Source of the DNA: Methylomicrobium lacus LW14
Lineage (GTDB): Bacteria; Pseudomonadota; Gammaproteobacteria; Methylococcales; Methylomonadaceae
NCBI RefSeq assembly: GCF_000527095.1
Contig: NZ_AZUN01000001.1
Location: 3,113,501 to 3,177,500 of the forward strand
Reading direction: 5' to 3'
Length of the DNA: 64,000 bases
The notes under the pieces are model-generated. The model did not search any database. It saw only the letters and a program-made list of their open reading frames with translations, and was not told the origin of the DNA. The translations under genes were made by a program, and so were the position numbers. Positions 32,744-41,285 of the stretch are shown here, piece by piece; the first letter of the stretch is position 1, and every line of letters starts with the position of its first letter.

Positions 32744-34144
32744 TCAAAGCCAGTCTTCCAGATTATAGCGCTGATGCAAAGCGGGTATTTCGACCCGAGT
32801 ATTCTGCAGTTTGTTGGCGAATACCGGCATGGCGTCTTTATCGCCATGCACCAGGAAAGTCGTCTTCGGATTGCCCGTTTTTTGATGCCAGGCCAGTAAT
32901 TCCGCCTGATCGGCGTGAGCGGAGAACCCGCCTATCGTATAAATGCTGGCGTTGACCGGAATTTCTTCGCCGAAGATTTTAACTTCTTCGGCGCCGTCCA
33001 CAATCTGGCGCGCCAAAGTCCCGTAGGCCGCAAAACCGACAAAGATGATCGCATTGTTCCTCCCCCAAAGATTGTGTTTAAGATGGTGCTTGACCCGGCC
33101 ACCGGTGCACATGCCGGAACCGGCGATAATCACGGCGCCGCCGACGAATTGATTAATCGCCATCGAATCCGCCGTTTCCCTGGAAAAATGCAAACCGGGG
33201 AACATAAACGGATCCCGGCCCGAGGTTAAGGTTGCACTGGTTTCCTTATCGAAACATTCGGGGTGGCGTTGAAAAATCTGCGTAGCGGAAATCGCCATCG
33301 GCGAATCGAGAAAAACCGGAAGATAGGACGGCAGCAGGCCCTGTTCAATGCCTTCGCGCAAGTAATAAAGCATCTCCTGCGCGCGTTCCAGCGCAAAACT
33401 GGGAATGATCACATTCCCGCCTTTGGCCAGGGTGCCGCGAATCGCCGAATAGAATTCTTCCAGCGTCGGTTCCAAGGGTTTATGCAGGCGGTCGCCGTAG
33501 GTGGTTTCCATCACCACAATATCGGCTTGCGGAGGCGTCTCCGGATCTTTGATGATGGCCCGGCCGCTGTAACCCAGATCGCCGGAAAACAGAATCCTGT
33601 GCTGCCGCCCCTGCTGTTCGATATCCAGCACGATGGAGGCGGAACCGAGTATATGTCCGGCATCGATGAAGGTCGCCTGAATCCCTTCATTGAGAATTAC
33701 AGGTTGATTGTAATTTACAGACCGGCCGAAAAAACCAAAGCAGTTCAGTGCATCTACGACATTATAAAGCGGTTCAATCGGCTCTTTTTTGCCGTGCCGG
33801 GCGGCTTTTTTCGTTTTATAGTTGGCTTCATCTTCCATCAGCTTCGCGGAATCCAGCAACACCACGCGCGCTAATTCACAGGATGCCGCCGTGGTAATGA
33901 TTTCACCGGTAAAACCCTGCTTGACCAGCAGCGGGATGCGTCCGCAGTGATCCAGATGAGCGTGAGTCAATAACAGGTAATCGATGCTGGCCGGATCGAA
34001 GCCGAAAGGCTCGGCATTTTCCTCATCCAACTCCCGGCTGCCCTGATACAGCCCGCAATCGATCAATAGCTTCTTGCCGGCGGCTTCCAGCAGATGGCAG
34101 GAACCGGTGACGTTTTGATCGGCGCCGTGAAATTCTAGTTTCAT
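32744..34144 (-). CDS. Beta-CASP metallo-beta-lactamase RNA-processing exonuclease
   Basis: A 466-residue protein of the CPSF73/Ysh1-like beta-CASP group. The metallo-beta-lactamase core has THAHLDHCGRIP (motif 2), FIDAGHILGSASIVL (motif 3) and FSGDLGYSGR (motif 4). The beta-CASP inserts include PSFALERAQEMLYYL, SGMCTGGRVKHHLKHNL and the C-terminal GGFSAHADQAELLAW and FLVHGDKDAM. Related proteins degrade or process RNA. Bacteria often carry one near ATPase or hydrolase genes of unknown role. The deaminase gene follows after 19 bases. Confidence 0.92.
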   Translation of the reverse strand: MKLEFHGADQNVTGSCHLLEAAGKKLLIDCGLYQGSRELDEENAEPFGFDPASIDYLLLTHAHLDHCGRIPLLVKQGFTGEIITTAASCELARVVLLDSAKLMEDEANYKTKKAARHGKKEPIEPLYNVVDALNCFGFFGRSVNYNQPVILNEGIQATFIDAGHILGSASIVLDIEQQGRQHRILFSGDLGYSGRAIIKDPETPPQADIVVMETTYGDRLHKPLEPTLEEFYSAIRGTLAKGGNVIIPSFALERAQEMLYYLREGIEQGLLPSYLPVFLDSPMAISATQIFQRHPECFDKETSATLTSGRDPFMFPGLHFSRETADSMAINQFVGGAVIIAGSGMCTGGRVKHHLKHNLWGRNNAIIFVGFAAYGTLARQIVDGAEEVKIFGEEIPVNASIYTIGGFSAHADQAELLAWHQKTGNPKTTFLVHGDKDAMPVFANKLQNTRVEIPALHQRYNLEDWL

Positions 34145-34227
34145 CAGTCAACCTCCTGGCGGAATGCCTCGGATTTAATCGCTCCATGCTAAGTTATCCC
34201 TCTAATGGACAGAAGTTAGATGGGGAA

Positions 34228-35133
34228 TTAAACAACTAATTCATCGAGAACCTCGCGGACGCGATTCGGATAATCCGAAATCAGACCGCTTACGCCCGCC
34301 GCAAGCAGTTGCCGCATGTCGTCCTTGTCGTTGCAGGTCCAGACATTCACGCCTTTGCCCAACTTGCGCACGCTTGCGATCGCGTCGGCATCCAGGCTGC
34401 GCGTCAGCGACTGGAGCCCCAAAGGATCGGTGCCCGGATGCAAGGCGTCGGCGCCGATGCGCTGAAGATAGTCGCCCGGCAACGCCAGGCGTTCGTTGGT
34501 CAACACCGCGGTCGCAATGTCTGGCGAACGCTCGCGTACCCGCCGCAATTGTTCGTGATCGAATGACGAGATCAAGACATCGGCCTGCATCGCCATGGCC
34601 TCGACCAGATCGATTACCGCGTCGGTCAAGCCGGGATACATGCGCGGCAGCATTTTCAGTTCGATGTTGACCCGGAGATCTAGGCTTCGGGCAAGTTCGA
34701 GCGTCTGTCCGAGCGTCGGAACTTTGATCGCGCCGGACGCATAATGCGCGAGATCATCGGGGCTGAGGTAATGCGCGAATTCTTCCGGCGTCAGGCTTTG
34801 CAGGAAGTATTGCCGGTCCGCGGCCGGCAAATTGAGCTCTCTTGCAAACCATCCGCCGGCATCGAGCTGGTCGATCTCTTCGTAATAGAAATCGGAGATG
34901 AAATAACTCGGTTGCTCCGGGAATTTGTCTTTAACGTCGGTACAGCGAACCAAATTATCGTCGTGATGCACTATGATCTCGCGATCCTTGGAGAGATGTA
35001 CATCCAGTTCGATCATCTGACAGCCGAAGGTTTGCGCCTTGGCGAACGCCGCGAGCGTATTTTCGGGCGCAAAGGCGCGCGCGCCGCGATGGGCGATATT
35101 CAGGATGCTTTCTGTGGCGGCATTGTCCGTCAT
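34228..35133 (-). CDS. ugpQ: Glycerophosphodiester phosphodiesterase
   Basis: Starting at the ATG at 35133 gives 301 residues beginning MTDNAATES. The catalytic motif is NIAHRGARAFAPENTLAAF, with IELDVHLSKDREIIVHHDDN completing the metal site. GDPD enzymes release glycerol 3-phosphate from glycerophosphodiesters produced by lipid turnover. The upstream frame to 35433 is a shadow of pgpA. No secretion signal, so cytoplasmic like UgpQ. It follows pgpA by 17 bases. Confidence 0.9.
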   Translation of the reverse strand: MTDNAATESILNIAHRGARAFAPENTLAAFAKAQTFGCQMIELDVHLSKDREIIVHHDDNLVRCTDVKDKFPEQPSYFISDFYYEEIDQLDAGGWFARELNLPAADRQYFLQSLTPEEFAHYLSPDDLAHYASGAIKVPTLGQTLELARSLDLRVNIELKMLPRMYPGLTDAVIDLVEAMAMQADVLISSFDHEQLRRVRERSPDIATAVLTNERLALPGDYLQRIGADALHPGTDPLGLQSLTRSLDADAIASVRKLGKGVNVWTCNDKDDMRQLLAAGVSGLISDYPNRVREVLDELVV

Positions 35134-35150
35134 GATCGATGACCTAAAGT

Positions 35151-35663
35151 TCAGACCCAGCCCTGCTGCGCCGCGATCCACAGCAGCGCGCCCGCGAATA
35201 CCCCGGCCAGCACGTCGTCGAGCATGATGCCGAGGCCGCCTTGCACTTTCTGATCGATCCACTTGATCGGCCAGGGCTTGATGATGTCGAAGATTCGAAA
35301 CAGCACGAAGCCGAGCAGCGCCGCCTGCCAGGAAAAAGGCACCAGCCACATCGTGATCAGGTAGCCGGCGACTTCGTCCCAGACGATGCCGCCGAAATCG
35401 TGTTCGCCGAGTTTGTCCGCGGCGATGCCGCAAATCCAGATGCCGGCAACGGTCGAGGCGATAGTCAGCAGGCTGTAGATCGGCAGGCCGGCCTGAATAA
35501 TCAGCCAGTACAGCGGAATCGCCGCGACCGTGCCGCAGGTACCGGGCGCTTTTTTGGCGAGGCCGGAGCCGAAACCGAAGGCCAGAAACAGTGCCGGATC
35601 GGTCATGATCTGTCTGGCGGTCAGTTGGTTCTGACCGAGTCCTGATTTATGAAAAATGTTCAT
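35151..35663 (-). CDS. pgpA: Phosphatidylglycerophosphatase A
   Basis: A 170-residue membrane enzyme with the PgpA family start FLAFGFGSGLAKKAPGTCGT and the conserved acidic region GEHDFGGIVWDEVAGYLIT, then FRIFDIIKPWPIKWIDQ. It dephosphorylates phosphatidylglycerophosphate to phosphatidylglycerol. Its start overlaps thiL by 17 bases; ATG codons further in would shorten it by about 19 residues. nusB-thiL-pgpA is a conserved order. Confidence 0.95.
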   Translation of the reverse strand: MNIFHKSGLGQNQLTARQIMTDPALFLAFGFGSGLAKKAPGTCGTVAAIPLYWLIIQAGLPIYSLLTIASTVAGIWICGIAADKLGEHDFGGIVWDEVAGYLITMWLVPFSWQAALLGFVLFRIFDIIKPWPIKWIDQKVQGGLGIMLDDVLAGVFAGALLWIAAQQGWV

Positions 35664-36582
35664 AGCCTTGTGCCTTTAATGAATGTGTCGTTCCCGCTTT
35701 ATAGAGCCGTAGTCCCGGCTCCGTCTCGATTACGCCGATTTTATGACAGTCGAACGGCAAGGATGAAGCTTTTTCGGGACTGACCGTAAAACACAGTTCG
35801 TAATCGTCGCCGGCCGAGAGCGGCAGCCGCCAGTCGCCGGTCGCATCGCAATAGGCCTGTACCTCCGTCGACACCGGCAATGCATCCCAGTCTATCGTGG
35901 CGCCGACCCCGCTTTGTTCGAGGATATGACCGAGGTCGCCGGCCAGTCCGTCCGAGATGTCGATGCAGGCATTGGCGATGCCGCGCAAGGCCAGGCCTTC
36001 GCTACACCGGGGTTCCGGCTGATCAAAACGCCGCAAGGCCTTCTCCGGCCGATCGCAGAGGTAGCCTTGACGGATTTTCAAGCCGAGGCCGGCATCGCCC
36101 AAGTTGCCGGTGACATAGATCAGGTCGCCGGGCCGGGCGGTGGATCGTTTCAAGGCCTGGCCTTTCGGCACCAGGCCCATCGCCTGTACGGTCAGCGTCA
36201 AGGGGCCCGAGGTGGTGTCGCCGCCGATCAGATCGACCGAGTGACGGGTCGCGAGCGCCAGAAAACCGTCCGCGAAAGCGCTCAGCCAAGCTTCGTCGAC
36301 TCTGGGCAGGGTCAGGGCCAGCGTCACCGACAAGGGTTTCGCGCCCATCGCGGCCAGATCGCTGAGGTTCACCGCCAGCAATTTATGGCCCAGCTGCTTC
36401 GGATCGGTGCCGGCAAAGAAATGCACGTTTTCGACCATCGTGTCGGCGGTGATCGCGAGTTCGCAGCCTTCGGGAATCGAGAGCAAGGCGCAATCGTCGC
36501 CGATACTGAGCCGGGTGCTCGGGTTGCTGATTTTTTGCTCGGTAAAAAAGCGTCGGATCAGCGAGAATTCGGAGAGGGGCAT
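35647..36582 (-). CDS. thiL: Thiamine-monophosphate kinase ThiL
   Basis: A 311-residue PurM/ThiL-type kinase: SEFSLIRRFF at the start, SIGDDCALLSIP, TADTMVENVHFF, VNLSDLAAMGAKPLSVTLAL, GGDTTSGPLTLTVQAMG and DISDGLAGDLGHILEQSGVG. It makes thiamine pyrophosphate, the ligand sensed by the riboswitch on thiC in this window. The nusB-thiL spacer carries two hairpins. Confidence 0.96.
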   Translation of the reverse strand: MPLSEFSLIRRFFTEQKISNPSTRLSIGDDCALLSIPEGCELAITADTMVENVHFFAGTDPKQLGHKLLAVNLSDLAAMGAKPLSVTLALTLPRVDEAWLSAFADGFLALATRHSVDLIGGDTTSGPLTLTVQAMGLVPKGQALKRSTARPGDLIYVTGNLGDAGLGLKIRQGYLCDRPEKALRRFDQPEPRCSEGLALRGIANACIDISDGLAGDLGHILEQSGVGATIDWDALPVSTEVQAYCDATGDWRLPLSAGDDYELCFTVSPEKASSLPFDCHKIGVIETEPGLRLYKAGTTHSLKAQGYEHFS

Positions 36583-36617
36583 AAATCAAGAACTAAGGTG
36601 TAAGCGGAAAGTCCGCC

Positions 36618-36710
36618 GGACGGGGCATGTTGCCCCGTCCTCTGGTTTTTAGAATGCTTCGGATAGGGTGGTTGCGGCAAACGTGAAGACGGGGTTGCAA
36701 ACCCCGTCTT
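36618..36710. repeat. Two strong hairpins between nusB and thiL
   Basis: GGACGGGGCA-TGT-TGCCCCGTCC (36618-36640) and AAGACGGGGTT-GCA-AACCCCGTCTT (36686-36710) share the GACGGGG stem core. On the minus strand neither is followed by a U-run, so they are more like processing or attenuation elements, or dispersed palindromes, than clean terminators. Confidence 0.6.
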
Positions 36711-36723
36711 GCGGCAGTAATCC

Positions 36724-37149
36724 TTACTTCTTTTTGATTTCCGCGGCGCGCTTCTTCTGTGCGACTTTGTCGAGAATGCCGTTCACATATTTATGGCTGC
36801 CGTCGGCGCCGAAACATTTGGCCAGATTGATGCCTTCGTTCAGGATCACCCGGTACGGCATGTCGGGGCGGTGTTCCAGTTCGTAAACGCCGATCCGCAA
36901 TATCGCCCGTTCGACCGGATCGATCTTGTCGATCGGGCGGTCGACGAATTCGGCCAACAGCTGGTCTATCGTATCCAGGTTTTTCGGAATGCCGAACAGT
37001 AACTCGTTGAAATAGCTTTTCTGCGCATCTTTCAGACGACCGTCTTCGAGAAACTGGCGTTCGATTTCGCCGAGATTGTGTCCGCTCATTTGCCATTGGT
37101 ACAAAGCCTGGACAGCGGCTTGGCGGGCATTGGTGCGGGCCTGACTCAT
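36724..37149 (-). CDS. nusB: Transcription antitermination factor NusB
   Basis: From the ATG at 37149 the product has 141 residues: MSQARTNARQAAVQALYQWQ at the start, then DPVERAILRIGVYEL and YRVILNEGINLAKCFGADGS, the signature of NusB. NusB with NusE acts in rRNA antitermination. The ATG shares one base with the ribH stop (TGATG), the usual ribH-nusB coupling. Confidence 0.96.
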   Translation of the reverse strand: MSQARTNARQAAVQALYQWQMSGHNLGEIERQFLEDGRLKDAQKSYFNELLFGIPKNLDTIDQLLAEFVDRPIDKIDPVERAILRIGVYELEHRPDMPYRVILNEGINLAKCFGADGSHKYVNGILDKVAQKKRAAEIKKK

Positions 37150-37622
37150 CAGTTGTCCAGCCGGTTGAACAGGCTGACCATTTCGATCGCGGACAGGGCC
37201 GCTTCGGCGCCCTTGTTGCCGGCCTTGGTGCCGGCGCGCTCGATCGCCTGTTCGATCGTGTCGACGGTCAAGACGCCGAAACTGACCGGTACGTTGTATT
37301 GCAACGAAACGCCGGCGAGGCCCTTCACGCATTCGCCCGCGACATATTCGAAATGCGGGGTGCCGCCGCGAATCACCGCGCCGATCGCGATGATCGCGTG
37401 ATATTTTTGCGAAGCGGCGACGCGCTGCGCGACCAAAGGCAATTCGAAGGCGCCGGGCGCCTTGACCAGATGGATGTCCGCTTTATTCGCGCCATGGCGA
37501 ACCAGGGTATCGATCGCGCCGGCTTCGAGTTGCTCGACGATAAAGCTGTTGAAACGGGAGGCGATGATGCAAAATTTGCCGCCCTCCGCCGAAAAATTGC
37601 CTTCAAACGTGGTAATGCTCAT
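37149..37622 (-). CDS. ribH: 6,7-dimethyl-8-ribityllumazine synthase
   Basis: A 157-residue lumazine synthase. It has IASRFNSFIVEQLEAGAID, PGAFELPLVAQRVA, the phosphate-binding IAIGAVIRGGTPHFEYVA and VSFGVLTVDTIEQAIERAG. It condenses the RibB product with the pyrimidine intermediate in riboflavin synthesis. It lies 121 bases after ribBA and overlaps nusB. I saw no FMN riboswitch in the spacer. Confidence 0.97.
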   Translation of the reverse strand: MSITTFEGNFSAEGGKFCIIASRFNSFIVEQLEAGAIDTLVRHGANKADIHLVKAPGAFELPLVAQRVAASQKYHAIIAIGAVIRGGTPHFEYVAGECVKGLAGVSLQYNVPVSFGVLTVDTIEQAIERAGTKAGNKGAEAALSAIEMVSLFNRLDN

Positions 37623-37743
37623 AGAAAATCCGCACTGTTAAAGTGAAATACGCCGGCAGACAGAGGCCATGCGTGCGTAAGCTCGTCGCGAGAATACGTC
37701 TGTTTAAAAAAGCCCTGCTCGCTCAGGGTTTAAGAAAGTGAGG

Positions 37744-38871
37744 CTAAGAGGCCTCGTTCGCAGGTCCGCTGCCGACGTGTTCGGAAACCTCCAAATCAAA
37801 GCCCGACAGGCCGACATATTTTTTCTGCGCGCCCAGGACTTTCAATTTGTGTACGCCCAGATCGGCCAGGATGCGCGCGCCGGTGCCGGTCATGCGCCAG
37901 TCGGGCGCCTCGAATTCGTCGTCGTTGACGTGGATGCCGTTGTCCTGCAATTGATAGCGATGGATCAGTTCGACCAGCGCTTTGCTGTCTTCGCTGCGCC
38001 GGATCACGACCAGCACGCCGCGCCCTGCTTCGGCGATTTTCTGCATCGCCGCGCGTATCGAGCAGCTGCTGGCGTTGCGTTTGGACGCGAACAGGTCGTC
38101 GAGCAGATTGCGCGCATGCACCCTGACCAGTACCGGTTCGTCGCCGGATACATTGCCCATCACCAGCGCCAGATGCAGGTTGTTGTCGTTGCGGTCCTGG
38201 TAGGCATAAAGCCTGAAATCGCCGAACTCGGTCGGCAGCTGGCATTCGCTGATCCGTTCGAGCGTGTTTTCGTGCTGAATACGGTAGTGGATCAGATCGG
38301 AGATCGTGCCGATCTTCAGGTTGTGCTCGGCGGCGAATTTTTCGAGATCGGGACGGCGGGCCATCGTGCCGTCGTCGTTCAGGATTTCGACGATCACCGC
38401 GGCAGGTTCTACGCCGGCCAGGCGCGCCAGATCGCAGCCGGCTTCGGTATGGCCGGCCCGGTTCAAGACGCCGCCCGATTTGGCCATCAATGGAAAGATG
38501 TGGCCGGGCTGAATCAGGTCGTCCGGTTTCGCCTCCGGCGCGACCGCGCATTGGACCGTGCGCGCCCTGTCGGCGGCCGAGATGCCGGTCGTGACGCCGG
38601 TCGCGGCTTCGATCGACACGGTGAAGTTGGTCGAATGCGCGGTTTTGTTTTCATTGGTCATCAACGGCAGGCGCAACTTCTGGCAACGCTCGCTGGTCAG
38701 CGTCAGGCAGATCAGGCCGCGGCCGTAGCGCGCCATGAAGTTGATGTCCTCGGGGCGGGTAAACGCGGCTGCCATGACCAGGTCGCCTTCGTTCTCGCGG
38801 TCCTCGTCATCCATGATGATGACCATCTTGCCCTGGCGTAAGTCTTCGATGATTTCTTCGATCGTATTCAT
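37744..38871 (-). CDS. ribB: 3,4-dihydroxy-2-butanone-4-phosphate synthase with degenerate GTP cyclohydrolase II-like domain
   Basis: A 375-residue two-domain protein. The N-terminal RibB domain is intact: IIMDDEDRENEGDLVMAAAF, FMARYGRGLICLTLT and HTEAGCDLARLAGV. The C-terminal half aligns with GTP cyclohydrolase II, but the three zinc cysteines are gone: where RibA has HSEC...RCDCG, this protein reads HARN...NASSCS (about residues 249-268). This matches the RibBX form described in some proteobacteria, which makes dihydroxybutanone phosphate but not the GTP product. A true ribA should then be elsewhere in the genome. Confidence 0.93.
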   Translation of the reverse strand: MNTIEEIIEDLRQGKMVIIMDDEDRENEGDLVMAAAFTRPEDINFMARYGRGLICLTLTSERCQKLRLPLMTNENKTAHSTNFTVSIEAATGVTTGISAADRARTVQCAVAPEAKPDDLIQPGHIFPLMAKSGGVLNRAGHTEAGCDLARLAGVEPAAVIVEILNDDGTMARRPDLEKFAAEHNLKIGTISDLIHYRIQHENTLERISECQLPTEFGDFRLYAYQDRNDNNLHLALVMGNVSGDEPVLVRVHARNLLDDLFASKRNASSCSIRAAMQKIAEAGRGVLVVIRRSEDSKALVELIHRYQLQDNGIHVNDDEFEAPDWRMTGTGARILADLGVHKLKVLGAQKKYVGLSGFDLEVSEHVGSGPANEAS

Positions 38872-38888
38872 AGGATTCTGTGAGCGTT

Positions 38889-39542
38889 TCAGCCTAAAAA
38901 ACCGCTGCGTTGTAGGAGGTCGAGGGTGACTTTTTGTTCCGGCTCGGCTTTTTGGCCGAGCATCAGCCGTTCCAGGTAGCGGGCCAGAAGGTCGACCTCG
39001 AGATTCACGAGGGTTCCGGGGCCTGCAAAACCGAGCGTGGTTTCCTTCAGTGTATGCGGCACGATGTTGACGCCGAAAACGTTGCCGTCGACTTCATTGA
39101 CGGTCAGGCTGATCCCGTCGAGGCAGACCGAGCCTTTTTCGGCGATGTATTTGGCCAAATGGTCCGGCGCCTTGAACTTGAAGCGCACCGAGCGCGCATC
39201 CGGTTTTTTGTCGATGACCGTCGCGAGGCCGTCGACATGGCCGCTGACGATATGACCGCCGAGCCGCGCCTGAGGCGTCAACGCCAGTTCGAGATTGACC
39301 GGCGAGCCGACCGTGGCGGTTTTCAGGCTGGTGCGGGACAGGGTTTCGTTCGAGACGTCGGCCGAAAACGAATGCGGTCCGAGCGCGATCGCGGTCAGAC
39401 AGACGCCGTTTACCGCGATGCTGTCGCCGAGCGCGGCGTCTTGCAGCGAAAGCTTGCCGGTGTCGATGGTCAGGCGGCAATCGCCGGCCTGTTGCTCGAT
39501 CGCGGTGATTTTGCCGACTGCCAAGATGATGCCTGTGAACAT
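38889..39542 (-). CDS. ribE: Riboflavin synthase (alpha subunit type)
   Basis: A 217-residue protein with two similar lumazine-binding barrels. It starts MFTGIILAVGKITAIEQQAG and has SIAVNGVCLTAIAL in the first half and CLDGISLTVNEVDG in the second, with GGHIVSGHVDGLATV linking them. It dismutates two lumazines to riboflavin. The gene (ribE, also called ribC) lies between ribD and ribBA with gaps below 20 bases. Confidence 0.96.
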   Translation of the reverse strand: MFTGIILAVGKITAIEQQAGDCRLTIDTGKLSLQDAALGDSIAVNGVCLTAIALGPHSFSADVSNETLSRTSLKTATVGSPVNLELALTPQARLGGHIVSGHVDGLATVIDKKPDARSVRFKFKAPDHLAKYIAEKGSVCLDGISLTVNEVDGNVFGVNIVPHTLKETTLGFAGPGTLVNLEVDLLARYLERLMLGQKAEPEQKVTLDLLQRSGFLG

Positions 39543-39561
39543 GGAATAAGCGAGTGTTTAT

Positions 39562-40650
39562 TTAAAAAACGGTGTAGGTCAATTTCAGATCCGGCCCGAC
39601 CTGTCTGACGTCGGTCAGCTTCAAGGTTTTCTTATCGGCCATCGTTTCGATGTTCAGATTAAACAAACCGCGTCCCCGGTCGCCCAATACGCAGGGTGCC
39701 ATATAGACAATCCATTCATCGACCCGCTTCTCGGCCAGCAAGGCGCCGTTCAGGGTCGGGCCCGCTTCGACGAACAAGTCGTTGATTTGCAGGCCGGCCA
39801 AAAACGGCATCAGCGCCTGCAAATCGATCCGGCCGTTTTTGGCGCCCAGATGATGAATTTCAAAGCCGGCGTTCTCCAATGCGGCAATTTTGTGCCGATC
39901 TTCGCTGCATGTCAAAATCAGACTGCGCCCCGGCAGTTTCGCCAGTTGCGCGCCTGCCGGCATCCGCAGCTGCGAATCCAGCACGATCCTGAGCGGCTGC
40001 AGAACGTCTGCGTCGATGCGCGCGGTCAGCGCCGGATCGTCGGCCAGCACGGTGTCGATGCCGGTCAGAATCGCGGAGCTTTGCGCGCGTAGCCGATGCA
40101 CATCCTGCCGGGCCGCGTGTGATGTGATCCATTGGCTCTCGCCGGAAGCGAGCGCGGTGCGTCCGTCCAGGCTCATCGCGAGCTTGCTGCGCACAAAGGG
40201 TTGGCCCAGGGTCATCCGTTGGATGAAGCCGCGATTCAGGCGGCGCGCATCGTCTTTCAATACGCCGCAAACGGTTTCGATGCCGGCTTCCCGAAGCCTT
40301 TTCAGGCCGTTGCCGGCCACCAAGGGATTCGGGTCCTGCATCGCCGCCACGACCTTGCTGACGCCGGCCTTGACCAAAGCATCGGCACAGGGCGGCGTCC
40401 TGCCGTGATGGCTGCACGGCTCCAGCGTGACATAAGCGGTCGCGCCCTGAGCGTTTTCGGCATGCTTGAGCGCCGCGATTTCGGCATGATCGTCGCCGGC
40501 CTTGACGTGCCAGCCTTCGCCGATGATGTGATCGCCCTGCACCAGTACACAGCCGACGCGCGGATTCGGATGCGTGGTATAGAGGCCGTTGCGGGCCAGT
40601 TGCAGCGCCCTGGCCATGTAGCGATAATCCCGGTCGCTTGCGGAAGCCAT
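39562..40650 (-). CDS. ribD: Bifunctional riboflavin deaminase/reductase RibD
   Basis: A 362-residue enzyme. The N-terminal zinc deaminase has HAEIAALKHA and LEPCSHHGRTPPCADAL; the C-terminal reductase has RSKLAMSLDGRTALASGESQ, RAQSSAILTGIDTVLADDPAL and NDLFVEAGPTLNGALL. It performs the second and third steps of riboflavin synthesis. It begins one base after the nrdR stop, consistent with a nrdR-rib operon. Confidence 0.97.
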   Translation of the reverse strand: MASASDRDYRYMARALQLARNGLYTTHPNPRVGCVLVQGDHIIGEGWHVKAGDDHAEIAALKHAENAQGATAYVTLEPCSHHGRTPPCADALVKAGVSKVVAAMQDPNPLVAGNGLKRLREAGIETVCGVLKDDARRLNRGFIQRMTLGQPFVRSKLAMSLDGRTALASGESQWITSHAARQDVHRLRAQSSAILTGIDTVLADDPALTARIDADVLQPLRIVLDSQLRMPAGAQLAKLPGRSLILTCSEDRHKIAALENAGFEIHHLGAKNGRIDLQALMPFLAGLQINDLFVEAGPTLNGALLAEKRVDEWIVYMAPCVLGDRGRGLFNLNIETMADKKTLKLTDVRQVGPDLKLTYTVF

Positions 40651-41103
40651 CTATTTTTTTTGCAGATGCTTGATCATGTCGGTGAATTCGCTGACATCCT
40701 GAAAGCTGCGATAAACCGAGGCAAAGCGGACATAGGCGACGTGATCGAGATGGCTGAGTTCGTGCATGACTTTTTCGCCGAGCTGCTGGGCGGAGATCTC
40801 GCGGTCGCCGGAGCTCATCAGCTCCTTTTTGAGCCGGTTCAGCGCCATTTCGATGTCGTCGCCGCTGACCGGGCGTTTTTCGAGCGCCTTCAGCATGCCG
40901 GAGCGCAGCTTCTTTTCGTCGAAGTGCTCGCGGCTGCCGTCGCGCTTGACCACGCGCGGCAGGGTCAGCTCGGCCACTTCGAAGGTCGTGAAGCGTTCCT
41001 TGCATACCGTGCATTCGCGGCGGCGGCGAACCTGGTCGCCTTCATTCGTTAATCTGGAATCCAGAACGCGCGTATCCTGCGCCGCGCAAAACGGACATCG
41101 CAT
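40651..41103 (-). CDS. nrdR: Transcriptional repressor NrdR
   Basis: The ATG at 41103 gives 150 residues starting MRCPFCAAQDTRVLDSR, a zinc ribbon with the second pair in RRECTVCKERFTTFE, followed by an ATP-cone domain (VVKRDGSREHFDEKKLRSGM). NrdR senses dATP/ATP and represses ribonucleotide reductase genes. No nrd gene is in the window. An upstream reading to 41169 adds an unlikely extension. It is the first gene of the leftward rib-nusB-thiL-pgpA-ugpQ run. Confidence 0.96.
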   Translation of the reverse strand: MRCPFCAAQDTRVLDSRLTNEGDQVRRRRECTVCKERFTTFEVAELTLPRVVKRDGSREHFDEKKLRSGMLKALEKRPVSGDDIEMALNRLKKELMSSGDREISAQQLGEKVMHELSHLDHVAYVRFASVYRSFQDVSEFTDMIKHLQKK

Positions 41104-41285
41104 AGCTGATCTACTTAAGTGCTGCCGGTTGCCCGGCGGGTCGTTTCGAAATCGCTCATTGTATAACACAATGGGGTTGTTTGCATTGCACTTTCAGCGA
41201 TTTGCGTGGCGATAGGCCCTATTGTGACAGCGGTTTTGATATCGCCGCGAAGGCTTGAGCGAGCGCGCCGGATTTTACGGTTGAT

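Noticed and set aside
37623..37743. Possible FMN riboswitch before ribH
   Set aside because: None of the conserved FMN-aptamer boxes could be found in the spacer.
37738..38841. 367-codon plus-strand ORF
   Set aside because: Antisense shadow of ribBA with low-complexity Arg/Gln/Asp composition typical of such shadows.
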